From Chrysophaeum taylorii (lineage: Eukaryota; Sar; Pelagophyceae; Pelagomonadales; Pelagomonadaceae), in contig JAQMWT010000611.1 in the NCBI GenBank assembly GCA_029834535.1, positions 1 through 40,258 on the forward strand: a DNA stretch of 40,258 nt. Reading direction: 5' to 3'. A program made the position numbers and the translations under genes. The notes under the pieces were generated by a model that saw only the letters and a list, made by a program, of their open reading frames with translations, made no database searches and had not been told where the DNA came from. The number at the start of each line of letters is the position of its first letter. Within the stretch, counting starts at the first letter, position 1. Positions 29,777 through 39,960 of the stretch are shown here, in pieces.

Positions 29777-31645
29777 AGTTCACCAGCCACTGTTGGTCCT
29801 GACGAATATAAGGTCCAAGAAGCGGACGTTTCCATCGACGAATATAAACTCAAGTGCCTCCACGGTATGTCGCCTGAAGACAGGCACGCCTACCTCAAGG
29901 CCATCGCCAAGGAACTCCACGACATTATCCGCTTTGGCTGCTTCAAACTTTCATTACCCGACGGTGTCTCTCGTCCTATTGACAGCAGGATGGTGCTGAA
30001 GATTAAAACGGACTCTGCAGGCAAATACGTTAAGCACAAGGCTCGCCTCGTGCTACGTGGCTTCCTAGCCTCCCTTGGCGCCGATTTCTTTGGCACCTTC
30101 AGCCCAATGGCCACAATGACCGCAATCCGGGTACTACTGGCGATTGCAGCATACAAGCAATTGCCTGTCTACCACGCAGACGTCCCGAACGCCTTCGTTC
30201 AGTCTGACATTGATGCCAACGTCTATGTTCAGTTACCAGACGGCATCAAGCTTATCGACCCCGATGACGCTAAGTACAAGGGCCGACGCCTACCGAAACT
30301 GCTGAAGTCACTTTATGGACTTCGGCAATCGCCATCTCTTTGGAACAAAGAGATAGACGGCTTCTTCCGTAGCCTTGGCTACAAGCGCCTGCATTCGGAC
30401 TCTTGCCTATATGCTCGAGTATCCGCACATGCTAAGTTCGTCGTATGCAGTCTGTCTGTAGACGACATTGTTATTGTGTCCAATGATGACACTCTTCGTA
30501 CTGAGTTACAGGATGCCCTCCACAAACGGTATGCTGTAGAGCAGTTTGAACCTGTCCATACCCTCCTAGGCATGCGTGTGTGTCGCACATCTGATGGATC
30601 CATTTCTCTGGATGTGCAAGCCAAGCTTGATGAACTCTTCGCTGATCATCCTGTCTTGCAGCAACTTACTCCGCTTAAATATCCTATGTCCTCGTCCTTC
30701 AAGTATAAAGATGGCACTCCCAGCTCTGAAACAGAGTTGTACATCAATTCGCACTTTGCCACCCTCCTTGGCAAGCTGGTGTTCATGCAAGTGGCCTGCA
30801 GACCTGACTTCTCGCAAGCCTTGGGCAGATGTTCGCGTGGTATGCATGCACCCACGTACGTTCATGTCCAGATGCTAGAACACCTGCTCCGCTACCTGAG
30901 GAAGCCGGAAAACCGCTCACTTCGCCTCTGGTTCCATCCTAAAGGTAATGCTATTGAAGCTCACCTTCGCACTGTCTCCGCTAATCGAATTGATCTCTCC
31001 ACTGTGGTCGACTACCAACCGCAGGATGTATCCACTGGACAGTTTGATCCCTTAGTTGCCATGGTCGACGCTGACAATGCCCCTTCCTTAGCACAGGAAG
31101 ATAGGAAATCTACCACCGGGTTTGTCTTCTATCTTTTCAACTGCCTTATTGGTTGGAAAAGCAAGCTTCAACCGATTGTCTCCTGCTCAACTCACGAAGC
31201 TGAGTTGATTGCCCTCAGTATTTGTGCTGATGAAGCTGTTTGGCTACGCAAGCTGCTGTTGGAACTCTCCTTTGTCGTCAACCCCACCTTCTACGTCAAC
31301 AATGTTAATGGTGAGAACACCGCTGATCCTGTTGACTTCGATGACAATGACAACCCAATTGCTGAAGATATGCGCTTCATCAGAAGCCTCCCTCTCTTGT
31401 CTGACAATGCTGCTGCTGTTCACACCTCTAATAACCCAGATGGATCCTCTCGCTCCAAGGCACTGTCGACCAGATGGTTTAAGATCCGTGAGTACATCTC
31501 GCTACAGAAAATTCGAGTCCATCATGTTCCCGGCAAGCTAAACGTGGCTGATGGTTTTACAAAGCCACTTGCTGCTGAGTTCTCCACTTTTCGTTCTCTA
31601 CTCGGTATGCATCATGCCTCTGATGACAAGTCTCTACAGGATTGA
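29756..31645 (+). CDS. Ty1/copia reverse transcriptase and RNase H (open)
   Basis: The best preserved part of the element, within a continuous frame 28328-31645. RT: VLKIKTDSAGKYVKHKARLV (about 29993-30052), FGTFSPMATMTAIRVLLAIA, YHADVPNAFVQSDID (about 30171-30215), KLLKSLYGLRQSPSLWNKEI (about 30297-30355), and the active site CSLSVDDIVIVSND (about 30446-30487) with both catalytic Asp present. RNase H: DADNAPSLAQEDRKSTTGFV (about 31070-31128), IGWKSKLQP, STHEAELIALS (about 31188-31220), and VHHVPGKLNVADGFTKPL near the end (about 31518-31571), the usual copia terminus. The stop TGA at 31643-31645 is followed in frame by motif 4. It could still make active RT if expressed. Confidence 0.92.
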   Translation, partial: TATSLNYSSPATVGPDEYKVQEADVSIDEYKLKCLHGMSPEDRHAYLKAIAKELHDIIRFGCFKLSLPDGVSRPIDSRMVLKIKTDSAGKYVKHKARLVLRGFLASLGADFFGTFSPMATMTAIRVLLAIAAYKQLPVYHADVPNAFVQSDIDANVYVQLPDGIKLIDPDDAKYKGRRLPKLLKSLYGLRQSPSLWNKEIDGFFRSLGYKRLHSDSCLYARVSAHAKFVVCSLSVDDIVIVSNDDTLRTELQDALHKRYAVEQFEPVHTLLGMRVCRTSDGSISLDVQAKLDELFADHPVLQQLTPLKYPMSSSFKYKDGTPSSETELYINSHFATLLGKLVFMQVACRPDFSQALGRCSRGMHAPTYVHVQMLEHLLRYLRKPENRSLRLWFHPKGNAIEAHLRTVSANRIDLSTVVDYQPQDVSTGQFDPLVAMVDADNAPSLAQEDRKSTTGFVFYLFNCLIGWKSKLQPIVSCSTHEAELIALSICADEAVWLRKLLLELSFVVNPTFYVNNVNGENTADPVDFDDNDNPIAEDMRFIRSLPLLSDNAAAVHTSNNPDGSSRSKALSTRWFKIREYISLQKIRVHHVPGKLNVADGFTKPLAAEFSTFRSLLGMHHASDDKSLQD

Positions 31646-31660
31646 AGATGCCTAACCCTA

Positions 31661-31684
31661 GTGACCGCAACGTCGTTAAACTAG
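31661..31684 (+). other. TxxSLNY motif 4 (after RNase H), ends in stop
   Basis: In the RT frame, six codons past its TGA, the reading is VTATSLN followed by TAG where the other copies have TAT or TAC. Nucleotides match motif 3 almost fully. This suggests that the ancestral frame continued from RNase H into module X. Confidence 0.65.
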
Positions 31685-31738
31685 CCCTGGCCCTACCTTC
31701 TTTTGCCACATTTTTTTGTGCGCGTGTGAGTGTCGCCT

Positions 31739-32830
31739 ATGTCCTTTTCTTGGCACTCCCGTGGCCGCGGCTTCTCCCCAGTCGTTCGAAGGACAGTCCC
31801 ACGCTCGCTCTCCACGGCCGAACCTTCCCCCAGGTTGTCGCAAAAGCGACAAACCATGACTGCTGCTACTGCTACCACACAGGCTGCTGCGGTTGCACCG
31901 ACACCAGCCGAGCATATCTCACCTCAGTCACTGACGTTCCAGGACGGCCTCAGCATGGACTATGCTGTGTACGAGCGAGGAATCTCTCTCCTTGAGAACT
32001 TCCGTGTCCCTGTCACCCCATTTCTCTCTTCTTTTATGCGAGTGGAACTCATGACTGCCCTACATTCCGTTTATGAGTCTACTGACTCTTCGTTATTTGT
32101 GGAACTGGTCACATTCATATCCATGCGCTTACCCATTACTATCCCTTGGGAAGCTGCTCCTGCTATTGCTTCTATTGGCTGCTATAGAGGCCCCAAACGC
32201 GAACGTTTCATTTTGTCGTCCTTTTGTACGCAATGCCTCAATGATCTTGGACAACCGACTTTCCTCGACTCGACCACGTACAGTTCCAAGGCGCAAACGC
32301 CTCGTGAACTCCCTACCGAAGTGCTGAGTCACCTCAACACGGACGACCATAAGAAGAATGGTCACATCCCCATCTCGGCTATTACTATGGGTTTGTGCTT
32401 CGCGTGTCAAAATACTGATCAGGTGCCTACGCAACCTACCGTATGTGCTCGCAATGATACTTTTTTCCAATTCCCTTGTGATGCGCGCTCAGCTGGTCAT
32501 ATACGCGCTACCCTCATACGCATCTATCATTTGCCAAGGGAGTTATACACTCTTTTGACAAGTATGCTAGCTCAACACCCGTCACTTGTTAACTTGGTCT
32601 TATCCGTATCCGCTCCAGCCACAACAGATCCCACCACACAATTGCCATTCGCACTGGATCTTCGGCTTATAACACAGATGCACCTTGAGCATCTTAATTT
32701 CCTTGTGACTCTTGTTCGAACACAGAGTCCCAACATGTGGTTACTACTGTTGCTCAATCGTGGGTACAACATCTTGACGACTACGTATCATCTTCAGATG
32801 ATACAAAACCGCCGTCACTCCTGGATGTAA
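31739..32830 (+). CDS. Module X of the copia-type element, unknown function
   Basis: Open frame in register with RT, downstream of two stops. ATGs are at 31739 and 31856; the second has a strong context (aaaccATGact). The product is helical and not transmembrane in any obvious way, so it is unlike an Env. It contains paired cysteines (SFCTQC at about 32215-32235; CFACQ near 32396-32410). Near 32735 the coding signal appears to pass to the next frame (VAQSWVQHLDDYVSSSDDTK) and runs to motif 5 at 32917. I recognise no family. Its place after RNase H, and the motif at each end, suggest a mature polyprotein product. Confidence 0.5.
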   Translation: MSFSWHSRGRGFSPVVRRTVPRSLSTAEPSPRLSQKRQTMTAATATTQAAAVAPTPAEHISPQSLTFQDGLSMDYAVYERGISLLENFRVPVTPFLSSFMRVELMTALHSVYESTDSSLFVELVTFISMRLPITIPWEAAPAIASIGCYRGPKRERFILSSFCTQCLNDLGQPTFLDSTTYSSKAQTPRELPTEVLSHLNTDDHKKNGHIPISAITMGLCFACQNTDQVPTQPTVCARNDTFFQFPCDARSAGHIRATLIRIYHLPRELYTLLTSMLAQHPSLVNLVLSVSAPATTDPTTQLPFALDLRLITQMHLEHLNFLVTLVRTQSPNMWLLLLLNRGYNILTTTYHLQMIQNRRHSWM

Positions 32831-32916
32831 TGTTCGGCCCCACTTATACTCAGGCAGAACATCAAGACTTTCTGCGCTTTTTAAACGCGAAATACCCCCC
32901 ACTTACACAGCATGTG

Positions 32917-32940
32917 TTGACCGAAACGTCGTTAAACTAC
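32917..32940 (+). other. TxxSLNY motif 5 (X/Y border)
   Basis: In the frame 32737-33207 the reading is LTETSLNYSLS. It separates module X from the coiled-coil-containing module Y. Confidence 0.7.
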
Positions 32941-33683
32941 TCACTCTCCACATCAGACCCTACTCTGGAGATGTCTTCGCCATCGTCACATCCTGCGCCT
33001 TCTGCTTCGCCTGATGATTTCGATGCCTTGCGTCAACAAGTCGAACAACTCCAGGAAGCTCTTCGAATACACACATCCGCAAGGTCAACGTTCTCAGTGC
33101 TGAGAATCTATCTCCACGCACAGATCTACAGGCTGCTATTGCTTCCATCACCTCCCTGGAGAACCGCCTCTTTCCTCCTACAGCCAACCCACATGTGTTA
33201 CTTATAACACTGTACAAGATCACAGAGCTGCTGTCTCGCTTAACACTAACCGCCCTCGAACAACATGCCGTCAACCACTCTTCCCCGGACGATCACCTCC
33301 TTCATCTGCGTGACAAGTTACTCTCGTGTATTCAGAGCATTCCGCTCTCATGTGAATCGGAAGACTCTTCTATCTTCACGGATCCGTTCGCTGAGTCCAA
33401 CTTCTTGGAAAACCAACTGGACACCCTACAACTCGACTCGCTGGTGCCATCCATACTGAATGCTTTACTTGCACTCACATTCCGCATGGTACCACACCAT
33501 TCAGCTATTGGTGTTCACCACCTTACAGCAGAAGCTGACGACGACGATACCAACACTCTCGAACCAGTAACGATGTCCACCACCTCAGATAACCCTAACA
33601 CACTGTCGGTCGTACCTGTGTTTCGCAACGTTCTGGTCAAAAGCATCAAATATACCCTCAGCCCCACCAAGTCCAAGCCTTAA
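32941..33683 (+). pseudogene. Module Y of the copia-type element, unknown function
   Basis: It begins after motif 5 with a Ser/Pro-rich segment and a coiled-coil-like stretch (FDALRQQVEQLQEALRIHT, about 33020-33078), then passes by a one-base change near 33065 into the frame that ends at 33683 (VNVLSAENLSPRTDLQAAI, then KITELLSRLTLTALEQHAV). It ends basic (VKSIKYTLSPTKSKP). No recognisable domain; it could be a structural protein or chaperone of the particle. Confidence 0.45.
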
Positions 33684-33833
33684 GACACTCCTTCCATGCT
33701 CTTGATGCTTCGTATGTGACCTCTGCGACCATCAAGACTGTATTCTCCTTTCTTTTTCTTCATCATCATCTTTCTCAAGAGATGTTCTATAGTCGCACCT
33801 TGCGCTTAAGACATCTCGAGGGGTGCAGAAATC

Positions 33834-34140
33834 TGCTGCCTCTTACCCTTATCCGTCCGTTGAGAACGTGATCTCTTCCTTACCCTTCTTCTTCCTTTCT
33901 ACACATTCAATTAGTACTCTGATTTGTGCTCAAGCTCATCATCATGGTCTAGCGCGTCCCGAGGTATGTAGCACTATACACTTAACCTTTCTCGTGTAGT
34001 TCTAGATGCCGCCTGTCGTGTTCTTCTGAGGATATAGGGAACATACCTTTCATTCCCCGAATTAAAAACTTCCAGACGCTCATGATGAGACGGGATGGTT
34101 TCCCAGGTGACTTACCGCTTTGCATGCTAAATGCTCTGCA
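33834..34140 (+). repeat. Right LTR of the copia-type element (uninterrupted)
   Basis: It starts TGCTGCCTCTTACCC and ends AATGCTCTGCA. A purine-rich stretch just upstream (gaggggtgcagaaa, about 33818-33831) is the likely polypurine tract. It contains the intact sites at which the Helitron (33922|33923) and hAT (about 34048-34055) inserted in the left LTR. Confidence 0.92.
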
Positions 34141-36500
34141 AAGAAGAGACAAAGTCCCGTGATGGTGAACACAGCACGGCCCTCGAGTTAATAATGTCGA
34201 GAGAGCGTGGTGTCGTAGTAGTCGGTCGACACATCTTATTTTCTTTTTCAGTAACAGTCCCACCAGCCAGAGACTCCGTCGGCGCGCAGAAAAAAGTGAC
34301 AGGGATCCTAGGTTCTTATGATTCGAACGTCTCTTCTCCCGCTCCCATCAATCATTCACCTTGAGCATTGATTGCCGAGGTGCTATGTTCAAAAAAAAGT
34401 CTCTTGAATCTTGCGAGTGAACCGAGACAAGCAAACTTGCGCCAGGCACGTCGGCACTGATGCGCGAGCGAGCCGATCGAAAAAACGCGATGACTTATCG
34501 GAACAAACGCGCAAGAAGACCGAGAAACTTACATATCACGCGCGATGACTTGCTTGTACTGACGCACGAGCAGATGTCGGTGCTGTTACGCGAGCAGGCG
34601 AAAAAGTTCTCAAATCCGAGCATTCCGATTAAGTCAACTCAATCCGATCCGACATGGAACAGAAGATCCTCGATCTGCACAACCAGGCGGCATGTGATCG
34701 GTCCAATAAACTCGCTTCCGACCGCTCGTCTCCATGTGCTGTCGGCCAATTTTCGAACGCAAAAATATGAAAGTGGTGTCGCGGATCTCCGACTCACTTT
34801 TTCGTTACTTTAGAGTTCGACGCGAGAGGCAGCTATCGACTGCACGATTCGCGCACCTGCTGATTCAAAGTGCGTTCCATCGAAGACAGATGCCAGTGCG
34901 ACGAGTTCACTCGGCACCAGCGAGTTGACAACCGGAGGAGCGAGCCGGACCCTGTGACGGGACAACTCGAATCCCCATCCGGGATCGACGTCGGTGAAAA
35001 GCGGCAGCATGTTGATCTATATCGGAGAATCGAAGTGCATTTTGTTGATGGTCGCGAACGCGTGTGGGTTAAATGTGCAGAACGCCAAAGACATCATCAG
35101 ATTCGACCGTGAAAACACGTCGCGATCATCCTGAACGAGCGAAAGGCAAAAGAATGCGGAGTACGTCGAGACAACCGCAAATGTTCAATGCGATAAGGGA
35201 ACTTACATACACGAGGAAGAACATGGTCGCGAGAAGCGACTATGAATCGCCGAAGATGTTACGACAAATCGAGCCGCTGTGTTTACCCGAAGCAGTTGCC
35301 AATGTCAAACGGACAAGCATGGACCAAGCCTGGTCCCCGTCGCAAGTACTGCCTTTGCTTCCACCGACGCGCCCAACTCTACGCTCCTGAAAACGATCTT
35401 GTCATCGTCAAAGACATGCCCTGACGACCACGCTCGGCCCAAGACCACACCCACTGCCAATTGTATCAAACCGAGGCTCGTGGATTATGGAAAAAACAGA
35501 GTCGAGATCAACGTCTGTTCCGATGTGAGTTCCAAGCTAGCGAAAATCAGTGATGAGAGATAGAGATCGCCGAAGCTCGTCGTCAGGAACACAAAACTAT
35601 TTAATTGGTTGACACGTGAAACTATCCTCCTCGCGATAAACGCGCAGGATTACTCGATAGGGAAGCGCCACAAAGAAGATCCAGACGCGTCTCTGCGGCG
35701 ACGAAGCTGCGCACACAAAGCCACCCACGCGCAGAAGAAGCTCGTGCCACCACGACTCGACTTGCGGACAATCGTGCAACCAAACTACGAGCCCATGCTG
35801 GCAGAACGAACGCCGCCACCACATTTTCATGCATGCGATGACCCAGCACGTAATGAAACCCGTTGCTGCCCGGAGCGAGATCTTTCTTTCTCTTTCTATC
35901 TCTCTCTCAGGCACGTGTGTTTTGTTGGTGAATCTGAAGAAATATCACGAAAGGCTCTCTGGTTGTATCTATCGCTGGAGGGAGCGACACCCTTCTTCGT
36001 CTCATGCACCGCAGCCAGCTTGCGTCTAGCCGTGTATTCAAAGTTTTTTAAGAAGAAGGACGAAACGGACGATTACAACTGCAGACAACGCTCCCAGCTC
36101 GAAGAGTATGTATGTGGCCAAAGTCAGATCGCGGCGTTTCCTCACGTACCCGTGGGCATGTGCTACCAAGAAGAAGCTCCCGAAATGTAAAAGACGGCAG
36201 TAGGATCCCACGAAGAAGACGGGGACGACGAAGTAGAACCCGACTACGACGATGTGGAACGATCGACCAGCCGGCGGCTCGCGCTATCAGCCTCGGCCAC
36301 ACTGCGGCGCGACATCAGGTCGGCTAATTAAACCACGTTGCACAAAGCACCCAGTTGTTAAAAAAAACCCGACGAGATGCAAGCAACACTCTCACAGTAC
36401 GAGTTCGATTGACAAAACCACGGAGGTTAGTCGCGCAAAAAGTGCGACGGGCGGCCAAGAAGAACCCACAAATTTCCTCGTCGTCCATCCCTTGGGTGGA
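34141..36500 (+). other. Unassigned region with several coding-like frames
   Basis: Plus-strand frames at 34460-34813, 34870-35112, 35073-35390 and 35609-36190 have purine-rich, Arg/Lys-rich coding style, with candidate cysteine-rich stretches (RKYCLCFHRR, about 35338-35370) and an acidic segment near 36205-36260. They could be exons of a decayed or intron-containing gene, or pieces of another transposon. I could not connect them by GT-AG junctions with confidence and recognise no domain. Two copies of a (TTA)n/(TAA)n-like run end the region (about 36501-36512). Confidence 0.3.
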
Positions 36501-36524
36501 CTTATTATTATTATGGCGTCGTAG

Positions 36525-37799
36525 TTACGTCATCTCGACGGACCGGTGCTCGAGGTGGGGGTCTAGAAGCTCCCCCCCATGTGCTAGGGAGTATCGCTGG
36601 CGGTGCTTGCGGAGGTAGGCGTAGTAGGAGCTTGCCGCGAGGGCGAGGAGGGCGAAGGTGATGCTGACAATGATCCCGACGACGGCCCCGCGGCTCATCC
36701 TAGCCTCGTCGGCCTTCTTTTTCCTCGAGCCGACGAAAGCGACCGGCTTGAGGGTGGACTGCGCGGGCTGTAGGGTCGGGGCTGGGGCAGTGTTTCGACC
36801 ATAGACCACGTCGACGTTCTTGTGGACGTAGGTCGTATGGACGCCAGCGAAGGTTGCTAATCGTCCTTCGCGCCAGGCAGCCGTCCGGATCGCGTCGTCA
36901 AGTTGACTCGAGGTGATGTCAAGGATTCTCGTCGCGAGCCGCGACGCGCCATCGATGGATGTAGCGATCGCGTAATTCACCTCGAGGTCCTCCATAAAGA
37001 CGAGGAGGTGGCGGCGGCGTCCGCTCTGGGAGAGCGATATTGAGACCGTCGCGACGTCGACGGCGGCGACGCTCGCGACAGCTCTCTGGAACACGTGGGT
37101 GTTGGCCTCGGCGTCGCCGAGCGAGATGCCGGTCACCGCGAAGTATGACGTCGCTTCTATCTCCAAATTCTCGGACGGGGACGCCGTCGACCCGAGCATC
37201 GTCGTCGGGCGGTCGTCGGGGCGGCGGTCGGCGCGGCGGTCGTCGGGGCGGCGGTCGGCATTGGGGTCGTCGGTACGACGGTCGAGAAGTATGTCGGGGG
37301 CGGCGTGACGAGGTCCTCCTCGCTCGAGGCCTTGAAGAGTACGGTGCAGCGGACGTGGGAGACGGCCTCGTAGACGGATTTCGAGGCGACGAGCGAGAAG
37401 TACTGGCCTCGCGAGACGTCGTAGGCGGTGCCGTCGAAGGCGTCGGTCGCGTGTTGGCGCGTCTGCGCCCAGACCTCGTCGCCGAGCTCGACCCCGCACT
37501 CGCCGGCCACCCTGAGGGTCCCGGCGCGGAGCGCGACGAAGTCGATAGTCTGGTTCGTCCTCATGTGCGAGCTCGTGTCCTGCCAGAAGTCGTCGTCGTC
37601 GAACAAGGACGAGTGGATGGCGTAAAAGGCGTAGTCGACGACGACCGCGGTGTTGCCGCCGTCGGCGCAGACGCGACACGAGACCGACTGAGTCATGGGG
37701 TCGATGGTCGCAGAGACGGCCGCGTCGTCGCGGCCGTCGCACTTTTCCCGACACGCGCGGGGCCGCGAGGGAGTTCGACTCGTTGTAGGTGACGAATGA

Positions 37800-37831
<32 letters not shown>

Positions 37832-39547
37832 TCGAGGCGTGAAAGGTAAAGCGATCGAACGTGTGAGCCGGCGAAGCGTCGACGTCGGGACCCGCGCACT
37901 CGCCGGGATCGAGTGGCACGCCGCGTCTGGTCGCGCGGATACTTGACCCGAGGGACGACCTCGAACTCGAACTCGTACGAATACGAGTACGACCCTAGGT
38001 AGTCATCGTCGTCTGTGTCGTCCTCGCACACCGTTTCCCAGATGATTTTGGTCTCTTCGGGGGGACACGCGCCGCCGCAGCTCGTGTTGCGGACGTCGGT
38101 GCAATTGCGGCATCGATCGTAACACGCGAGATCGTACGAGTAGCTGTACGAGCTCAGATCCAAGTCGTAGAAGTAGGGCCAGCCCGGGCGGTGTTCGGGC
38201 GGCGCGCACGAGACACTAAAGGAAGGCCGCTCGAGACGTTGGTGGTCCGGAAGCGGGGTCCGGAGGAGGCGGTCGTTGGTCGCGCAGAGGCCGGGGGACT
38301 CGAAGAGGACGCCCGTCGTCGCCGAGTCGAGGAGCGCCGCGGTCGCGTTGACGACATCCCCGGTCAGCTCCGCGTAGAGCGCGAGGGTTCCGGCGACGGC
38401 GGGGGCCGAGAAGGACGTGCCGCTCGAGACGGCGACGGTCTTGGCGTCGTCGTCGATATAGTCCTGTTCGAAGTAGTATTCGCTCTTGACGAGGTTCGAG
38501 GTCTGCGGCAGCGCGACGTCGACGCCCGGGCCAACAATATCGACGCAACTTCCGTAATTGCTCCACCAGGCGACGACGTCGGTGTAGTCCGACGCACCAA
38601 CGGTGATCGCGTCGGCCGCGGCGGCGGGCGTGTAGAAGCAGGCGTCGTCGCCGTCGTTTCCAGCCGAGACGACGACGGCGACCCCGAGGTCCCGCAACGA
38701 GGCTATCGCTCTCGACTCTGGCGACTCGCGAGCACAGTACGAGGGATCCCCGTGCTCGCAGTATCCCCCGAGCGACACCGAGACGATCGTCGGGCCGGCC
38801 AAGCGCGGCGCCACCTCGGCGACCGCGTCGAACGCCGCGACGACTCCCTCCTCGCTCCCCCAGCCCCCGGTCGCTCAGGACTTTGATGTGGTAGAGGTTC
38901 GCTTCCGGCGCGACCCCCAGAGTTTCCCCCCCGACGTTCCCAGTGCAGTGGGTCCCGTGGCCGTACACATCGTTGTCTTTGAGGAGCGATTCGTCAGACG
39001 GCGCTTCGAGCCACCCCATCGCCGGCCAATACATGAACTCCTCGCCCTCGACGACGGACCCAACGTTCAGGACATCTCGCGTGCCACCAAACTCGGAATG
39101 CGTCGTGTCCAAGCCCGTGTCCAAAACGAACACGTTGACGCCTTTTCCCGTCCTCGACCGGTTCGCGTCCCCGTCCAGCGGCAGCCGCGCTTGATTGATA
39201 CGGTCGAGGTGCCACCACTTCCCGGCGGGAGCCACAAACTCCTCGAGGGATTCGTTTTGCACGGTCCAGAGGTGCGCGTGCCGCTCCCCGACCCGCGACA
39301 CGTCGCACACCCCCTCGGAACCCCGCAGCTCGGCGATAGCGCCTAACGACGCGTCCACGAACAACGCCGGCAGGGCGCCGAGGTGCCGAATGTGCCGCGC
39401 CTCGGACGACGACGACGACATGACCCGCCGCGCGACCACCTCGCGATGCCGCTCCTCGCACAAGCGGACCACGTATCTATCGTGCTTCGGCGGTCGCCGG
39501 GTAGTGCCGACGACAACGACCGTCGCGAACACGAAGGAGAATCGCAT
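36525..39547 (-). pseudogene. Membrane-anchored subtilisin-like serine protease (S8), frameshifted
   Basis: Reading from ATG 39547 (MRFSFVFATVVVVG, signal peptide), a propeptide-like part (about residues 20-110) precedes the peptidase S8 domain. Catalytic Asp is in FVLDTGLDTTHSEF (about 39100-39140), His in YGHGTHCTGN (about 38940-38970), oxyanion Asn in VVSAGNDGDD (about 38645-38675) and Ser in SSGTSFSAPAVAG (about 38390-38430). A Cys-rich segment (CYDRCRNC...CGGACPPEE) and poly-Gly follow, then a Thr/Pro linker, and finally a transmembrane helix (GAVVGIIVSITFALLALAAS) with a short basic tail. It should be a secreted or surface type I protease. The frame changes at about 38860, 37920, 37750 and 37200, all in GC-rich runs. 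Every piece keeps high third-position GC, so sequencing indels are as likely as a pseudogene. Confidence 0.82.
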
Positions 39548-39629
39548 GTTTTTTTCAGAGGGGGGGAAATAAAGGTCATCTTGACGTACGAGCTGAAGAT
39601 ACATTCGAAATACAACACTAACTAACTAA

Positions 39630-39960
39630 CTAACTTCAGACCTCTCCCGAGCATGGGAGCCAGGCCGGACCGGCAGGAGCCGGGACGGAATCACAGAGGA
39701 AAATTCACGCAGTTGGGGCAGGGCGACGGACGAGGACGGGCTTGTTGATGGTGGACCGCCACTGCGCGCGGTCTTGTGCGAGGTCGTGCAAAAGCGTCGC
39801 AGGCCGCGGACTTTTTGGTCCACAATCGACCTGTCCGTCGCGTTCTGCCCAACCGAGCGAACCCCATCCCAGCGCGGACTTTCCGGGTGCTAACCGGCCA
39901 GCCGGGAGGCGAGCAGGCACCGTCTCACTCCGGGACGGCCGGGGCCGCCGCAGGGAGCAA
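39630..39960. repeat. Second copy of the structured dispersed repeat
   Basis: The first 38 bp or so (TTCAGACCTCTCCCGAGCAT onward) match 26005 onward, and 39885-39925 resembles 26215-26255; the interior is unrelated or expanded. It sits about 80 bp upstream of the protease ATG, so it could affect that promoter or 5' UTR. Confidence 0.6.

Larger units (their letters stand above)
16427..34140 (+). mobile_element. Giant Ty1/copia-type LTR retrotransposon with methyltransferase and two extra 3' modules
   Basis: LTRs of about 305 bp (TG...CA) lie at 16427-21771 (split by insertions) and 33834-34140. Subtracting the Helitron (2139 bp) and the hAT plus its target duplication (2902 bp) leaves about 12.7 kb, more than twice the usual 5 kb for copia elements. 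Order is LTR, Gag, aspartic protease, cytosine-5 methyltransferase, integrase, RT, RNase H, module X, module Y, LTR. Integrase before RT fixes the copia class. The TxxSLNY motif recurs at module borders. Frameshifts, two stops after RNase H, an inverted duplication in Gag and a repeat inside the methyltransferase show that this copy is inactive. No matching target duplication was found at the outer ends. Confidence 0.88.

Noticed and set aside
31739..33683. Envelope gene of a retrovirus-like element
   Set aside because: The position fits, but no signal peptide, fusion segment or membrane anchor is visible, and copia elements rarely carry env; left as unknown modules X and Y.
16427..34140. Target-site duplication for the copia element
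   Set aside because: Bases next to the outer LTR ends (aaatc left, aagaa right) do not match; the shared agaaatc before both LTRs is probably chance or polypurine-tract similarity.
38191..38886. Plus-strand open frame of 231 codons opposite the protease
   Set aside because: Antisense shadow of the GC-rich subtilisin gene, whose catalytic motifs are clear on the minus strand.
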